DNA of 64,000 nt, taken from Arthrobacter sp. AL12. GTDB lineage: Bacteria > Actinomycetota > Actinomycetes > Actinomycetales > Micrococcaceae. The notes below the pieces were generated by a model. The model was not told where the DNA came from, made no database searches, and saw nothing but the letters and a program-made list of their open reading frames with translations. Shown piece by piece: positions 60,900-64,000 of this stretch. Location: positions 269,641 through 333,640 of the forward strand of contig NZ_JASBQY010000001.1 of assembly GCF_029960645.1 (NCBI RefSeq). The letters are read 5' to 3'. Position numbers and translations under genes: made by a program. Each line of letters starts with the position of its first letter. Positions within the stretch are counted from its first letter, which is position 1.

Positions 60900-61793
60900 C
60901 TAGGCGGTGCGCCTGGTGGGCGCGACGACCTTGATGACGGCGGAATCGTCGGCGGCGGCGAGGCCCTGGGCCTGGCCGAGGAGGTAGAGCTGCTCGGCGG
61001 CGGCGGCCACCGGAGCGGCAAGGCCGGCGGCGCGGGTGGCTTTGCCGACGATGCCCATGTCCTTGACGAAGATGTCCAGGCGGCTGAGTACCTCGGCGCC
61101 GTTTTCCGTGTAGGCCTCGAGGATGCGGGGGCCGCGGTTGGACAGCATGAAGGATCCGGCGGCGCCGGCTTCCAGGGCCGCGAGGGTCTTGGCCGGGTCC
61201 AGGCCGAGGGCGTCCGCGAGGGCCATGGCCTCGGCTGCCGCGGCGATGTGGATCCCGCAGAGCAGCTGGTTGACCGTCTTGAGGGCCTGTCCGTCGCCGG
61301 GCTTGTCCCCCACGACGGTCAGGGTGGAGGCCAGCAGTTCCAGGACCGGGCGGGCCGCTTCCAGCGCCTGCGGTTCGGCGCCGACGACGATCAGCAGGTC
61401 TCCTTCGCCGGCCCGCTTCGGTCCGCCGGAGAGCGGGGCGTCGACGAGGGCGACGCCGTATTCCGCGAGCCGGGCCACGGTGGCGGGAATGGCTTCGGTG
61501 CCCACGGTGCTGCCGAGGATCACGACGGCGCCCGGCTTCAGCACGGAGGCGACGCCGTTCGCGCCAAAGAGGACGTCGTCCAGCTGCTCGCCGTTGCGCA
61601 CGGCCAGCAGCAGCGCGTCGGCGCCCTGGGCAGCTTCTGGGGCGGAGGCGAAAGTGCGCACCCCGGCGGCCTCGGCGAGGGCGAGGCGGGGCTCGGCGAT
61701 GTCGAAGCCGTGGACGGTCAGCTGGGTTGCCAGCCGGGTGGCCATGGGCAGTCCCATGGCGCCCAGGCCGAGGACGGTGACTTTGTAGTTCAT
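60900..61793 (-). CDS. ltnD: 3-Hydroxyisobutyrate dehydrogenase-family oxidoreductase (LtnD-like)
   Basis: A 297-aa NAD-binding beta-hydroxyacid dehydrogenase. Rossmann motif GLGAMGLPMATRL, VDAPLSGGP substrate loop and catalytic Lys in ALKTVNQLL. In tetronate pathways LtnD oxidises L-threonate to the 3-oxo acid that OtnK phosphorylates. The start ATG at 61793 is preferred because GGAG lies 6 nt before it; an ATG four codons earlier contains that site. Confidence 0.85.
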   Translation of the reverse strand: MNYKVTVLGLGAMGLPMATRLATQLTVHGFDIAEPRLALAEAAGVRTFASAPEAAQGADALLLAVRNGEQLDDVLFGANGVASVLKPGAVVILGSTVGTEAIPATVARLAEYGVALVDAPLSGGPKRAGEGDLLIVVGAEPQALEAARPVLELLASTLTVVGDKPGDGQALKTVNQLLCGIHIAAAAEAMALADALGLDPAKTLAALEAGAAGSFMLSNRGPRILEAYTENGAEVLSRLDIFVKDMGIVGKATRAAGLAAPVAAAAEQLYLLGQAQGLAAADDSAVIKVVAPTRRTA

Positions 61794-61823
61794 GGTTTTC
61801 TCCATTGAAATGTGGGGTGGGGA

Positions 61824-63362
61824 TCAGAAGGTGTTGCTGAGCTTGCGGGTGACCTGGGCCAGTGACTCGTCGTCGCCCACGTTGCCGGCGAACACGATGT
61901 ACGGGATGCCCTTCGCGGGCCCGTCCACCGGCTCCCACAGGCTGACAATGCCCGGCAGCATGGGGCCGCGGACGATCGCGTGCCGGATTTCCAGGCCGTG
62001 GGCGGCCACGTCCGAGGAGGTGATGCCTCCCTTGGCGATGACGAAGCGCGGCGGGAAGGTCTTCAGGGTCCGGTTCACCACTGCGACGACGGCGGCCGAG
62101 ACGGTGCGGGCGATCCGCAGGCTCTCGGCGGCGTCGTCGGCCTTGATGAGCAGCCGGCTGGTGTGGAGGATGACGTCGGCGCTGTGCAGGGACTCCACGA
62201 CCTCCCGGACGAGCTCGTCCAGGTAGCTTGCGGAACTGCCGCCGAGCAGCTTTTCGACGTCGATTTCCACGATGCGCGCCGCGCTGTGCTGTTCGACGAG
62301 GGCCTTGAGCTGGCGGGTCGTGACACCGACGTGCGAGCCGACCACGATGAGGCCGCCGGCGTCTGAGGGGGTGTTGCCCGCGTAGGCCTCCTCGCCGCTG
62401 AGTTCGGCGCGGATTTCCTGGCCGATGCGGCCCCGGACGAACGGCGGGCCCACGCGGTAGAGGAGCTTTTTGCCGCGGCGTTCGGCTTCCTCGAGGCCCA
62501 GGGCGAGGGCACGTAAATCGTTTTCGGTCACGATGTCGGCCACGATCGGGGTGGAGCCCGTGGCGGAGTCGATGGCGTCCGCGATGGCCTTCGCCGAGAT
62601 CTGGGGGTCGCCGTCCGGGCCCGCGGCGCGGATGACGTCCAGGGTCAGCACGATCACGGAGTCTGCCCGGAAGCGGCCCTGGGACTTCTCTTCGACGTAC
62701 TTGGCCAGTTCGGAGTTCGCGAATCCGAAGCTCGCGTCCCGGGCGAATTCGGTCTCAGCCACCGGGGTGAGTTTGCCGGCGTCGTCGCCGGTGCCGCGCA
62801 TGTAGTGCACCCCGCCGATCGTCACGCGGCCGGCGTCGGGGAACGCCGGGACGATCACGACGCCGTCCGTTGGCTCGCCGCTGACAGCAGCGATGGTGGC
62901 CGCGATCGTGTCCGGTTCCAGCGGGTAGTGGCCGCGGAGGGTGGAGTCGCTGCGGCTCACGAACCCCAGCCGCAGGCTTGTACCGGCCCCGCCGGAACCG
63001 GCACCGTCGGTCTCGAGGGCGGCGGCGGCGAGGGCGTTCCGGACCACCTCTTCGTTGCGGGCGGCAGCCTCGGCGGGGTCCAGGCTCCGGGTGTTGGTCA
63101 GGACGTAGACGGCGTCCTGGCGGCGGCCGTTGATGCGGTGGTTGAAGGCCCAGGTGAAGTCGGCGACGTCCCAGCGGGTGAGAACCGGCAGGTCCGCGAC
63201 GGATTGCGTGCCCGTCGGGTCGTCGTCGAGCACCACCAGGATCCGGGGGGACGGCACGGACGAGGCCGCGAGGGCGTCGGCGACGGTCCGGGCGGGGATC
63301 GTGACCTCCGCCGGGAAGGCGGCCAGCACTTCGGTTTCGAAAAGCTCTGAGTCAAAAGGCAC
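61824..63362 (-). CDS. otnK: DUF1537 four-carbon acid sugar kinase (OtnK-like)
   Basis: A 512-aa DUF1537 kinase: N-terminal acid-sugar domain with LVVLDDDPTGTQSVADLPVLTRWD and SRSDSTLRGHYPLE, C-terminal nucleotide-binding domain with VVGSHVGVTTRQL, FVIAKGGITSSDVAAHGL and IPYIVFAGNVGD. It phosphorylates a 3-oxo-tetronate or similar acid. Of two tandem GTG codons the second (63362) is chosen because GGAG is 5 nt before it and overlaps the first. First gene of the catabolic operon, driven from the GntR operator region. Confidence 0.88.
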   Translation of the reverse strand: MPFDSELFETEVLAAFPAEVTIPARTVADALAASSVPSPRILVVLDDDPTGTQSVADLPVLTRWDVADFTWAFNHRINGRRQDAVYVLTNTRSLDPAEAAARNEEVVRNALAAAALETDGAGSGGAGTSLRLGFVSRSDSTLRGHYPLEPDTIAATIAAVSGEPTDGVVIVPAFPDAGRVTIGGVHYMRGTGDDAGKLTPVAETEFARDASFGFANSELAKYVEEKSQGRFRADSVIVLTLDVIRAAGPDGDPQISAKAIADAIDSATGSTPIVADIVTENDLRALALGLEEAERRGKKLLYRVGPPFVRGRIGQEIRAELSGEEAYAGNTPSDAGGLIVVGSHVGVTTRQLKALVEQHSAARIVEIDVEKLLGGSSASYLDELVREVVESLHSADVILHTSRLLIKADDAAESLRIARTVSAAVVAVVNRTLKTFPPRFVIAKGGITSSDVAAHGLEIRHAIVRGPMLPGIVSLWEPVDGPAKGIPYIVFAGNVGDDESLAQVTRKLSNTF

Positions 63363-63381
63363 GTGCACTCCATTGTGGGGA

Positions 63382-63443
63382 ACTCTACTGCGGGAACAAT
63401 CGATTTGTCAGATGTCTGACATCTAACATTTGAATGCTAGTGT
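63382..63443. promoter_or_regulatory. Divergent promoters and GntR operator
   Basis: The nested palindromes tgtcaga-tg-tctgaca (63406-63421) and agatgtc-t-gacatct (63410-63424) contain GTC-T-GAC, the FadR-type GntR consensus (GTM-N0/1-KAC). The plus strand reads CTGACA (63416-63421), 16 bp, TAGTGT (63438-63443) toward the GntR gene. The minus strand reads CTGACA (63411-63406), 18 bp, TAGAGT (63387-63382) toward the kinase operon. A bound repressor would cover both -35 elements. Confidence 0.65.
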
Positions 63444-63512
63444 GGCATACGGCACAGAGACGCGCAAGTAGACTGGTCCATCAGGCAGGTCGGAGACAGC
63501 GGATGGGGAAAA

Positions 63513-64000
63513 TTGGCTAGGAAATCGCTGGTCGGCGTCGTGGCAGACGAACTGCTGGACCGCATCATTGCCGGCGAATTCCCGCCCGGGGCATCCGTCC
63601 CCGGCGAGCTGGAGCTGAGCGCGCGCCATGAGGTGAGCCGCATGACGGTCCGCGAGGCGATGAAGACCCTGGAAGCCCAGCAGATCCTCAGCGTCGAGCG
63701 CGGCCGCGGGACCTTTGTGAACCCGTTGAGCCGCTGGGCCTCCCTGGAGGCCGTCCTCCGGGCAGCCTCAGAGGGGAAGAACGACGCGGCGGCCGCCGTC
63801 CAGCTGATCGAGCTTCGCCGGATGCTGGAGTCGGGCGCCTGCGAGCTCGCCGCGGGCCGGATCAGCGACGCGGACCTTAAGTCGCTATACGGGGAGCTGG
63901 AATCGATGCGCGAGGCGCACGAGAAGCACGATGTCGCCGCGTTCGTGGCGGCGGACCTTGCCTTCCACGACCTCATCCTGCGCGCTTCGGAGAATGTATT
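63513..64000 (+). CDS. GntR/FCD-family transcriptional regulator (partial)
   Basis: First 162 codons of a FadR-type regulator, cut off by the window end. Winged helix: VADELLDRIIAGEFPPGASVPGELELSARHEVSRMTVREAMKTLEAQQILSVERGRGTFVNP. The FCD effector domain begins with LIELRRMLESGACELAAGRISDADL and reaches FVAADLAFHDLILRASEN, with metal-binding His and Asp. Start TTG with GGATGGGG upstream; an ATG in another frame closes at once. Divergent from, and presumably the repressor of, the acid-sugar operon. Confidence 0.88.
   Translation, partial: MARKSLVGVVADELLDRIIAGEFPPGASVPGELELSARHEVSRMTVREAMKTLEAQQILSVERGRGTFVNPLSRWASLEAVLRAASEGKNDAAAAVQLIELRRMLESGACELAAGRISDADLKSLYGELESMREAHEKHDVAAFVAADLAFHDLILRASENV

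Overview
The window is high-GC DNA with actinobacterial gene content and is most like Arthrobacter/Pseudarthrobacter (Micrococcaceae). The reasons are protein flavour (Ku with a Lys/Ala tail, a Pol-PE-Lig type LigD, DUF6325/DUF6458/DUF7218-type small proteins, a GAF-ANTAR regulator), frequent GTG/TTG starts and TAnnnT -10 elements lying directly in front of start codons. It reads as ordinary chromosome: no rRNA, tRNA, phage, transposase or CRISPR array was seen. The genus is an inference from gene content, not from a marker gene.

Layout. 0-8.7 kb: two P-type ATPases flank a PEP synthase, followed by a VOC protein and a DUF6325 gene coupled to a tiny Arg/Asp-repeat peptide. 8.7-12.1 kb: a tightly packed leftward operon of an acyl-CoA-dehydrogenase-like protein, a fused PIG-L deacetylase/NodS-like methyltransferase and a family 2 glycosyltransferase. 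12.2-21.8 kb: small metabolic and regulatory genes, AzlCD, an ABC-2 exporter, and a divergent GDPD/DUF445 pair. 21.8-30 kb: a complete narGHJI-narK nitrate respiration operon. 30-41.6 kb: a lipoprotein, orphan PxpA, a succinate-semialdehyde dehydrogenase, an MFS pump, a GH65 phosphorylase/beta-phosphoglucomutase pair with a decayed LacI gene beside it, an esterase and an orphan ketosynthase. 41.9-47.2 kb: a palindromic repeat array followed by the fructose PTS operon (DeoR regulator, 1-phosphofructokinase, EIIABC, HPr). 47.3-51.9 kb: bacterial NHEJ (Ku, LigD, a Rho-N/SAP-like small protein) plus two small hydrophilic proteins. 52.3-58.2 kb: an MHS transporter, a broken FUSC gene, an SDR, a STAS-like protein, and an acyltransferase coupled to a GNAT protein. 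58.4-64 kb: an acid-sugar catabolic operon (DUF1537 kinase, beta-hydroxyacid dehydrogenase, GntP permease, class II aldolase) with a divergent GntR/FCD regulator cut off by the window end.

Functional themes. Carbon supply is handled by the fructose PTS, disaccharide phosphorolysis feeding glucose 6-phosphate, acid-sugar uptake and PEP synthase. Anaerobic energy is handled by Nar. The most intriguing parts are the deacetylase/N-methyltransferase/glycosyltransferase/ACAD operon, whose parts list recalls Nod-factor chemistry; the intergenic repeat array at 42.3-42.8 kb; a set of at least nine genes whose -10 element lies 6-7 nt before the start codon (leaderless mRNAs); and a GntR operator whose palindrome contains the -35 elements of both divergent promoters.
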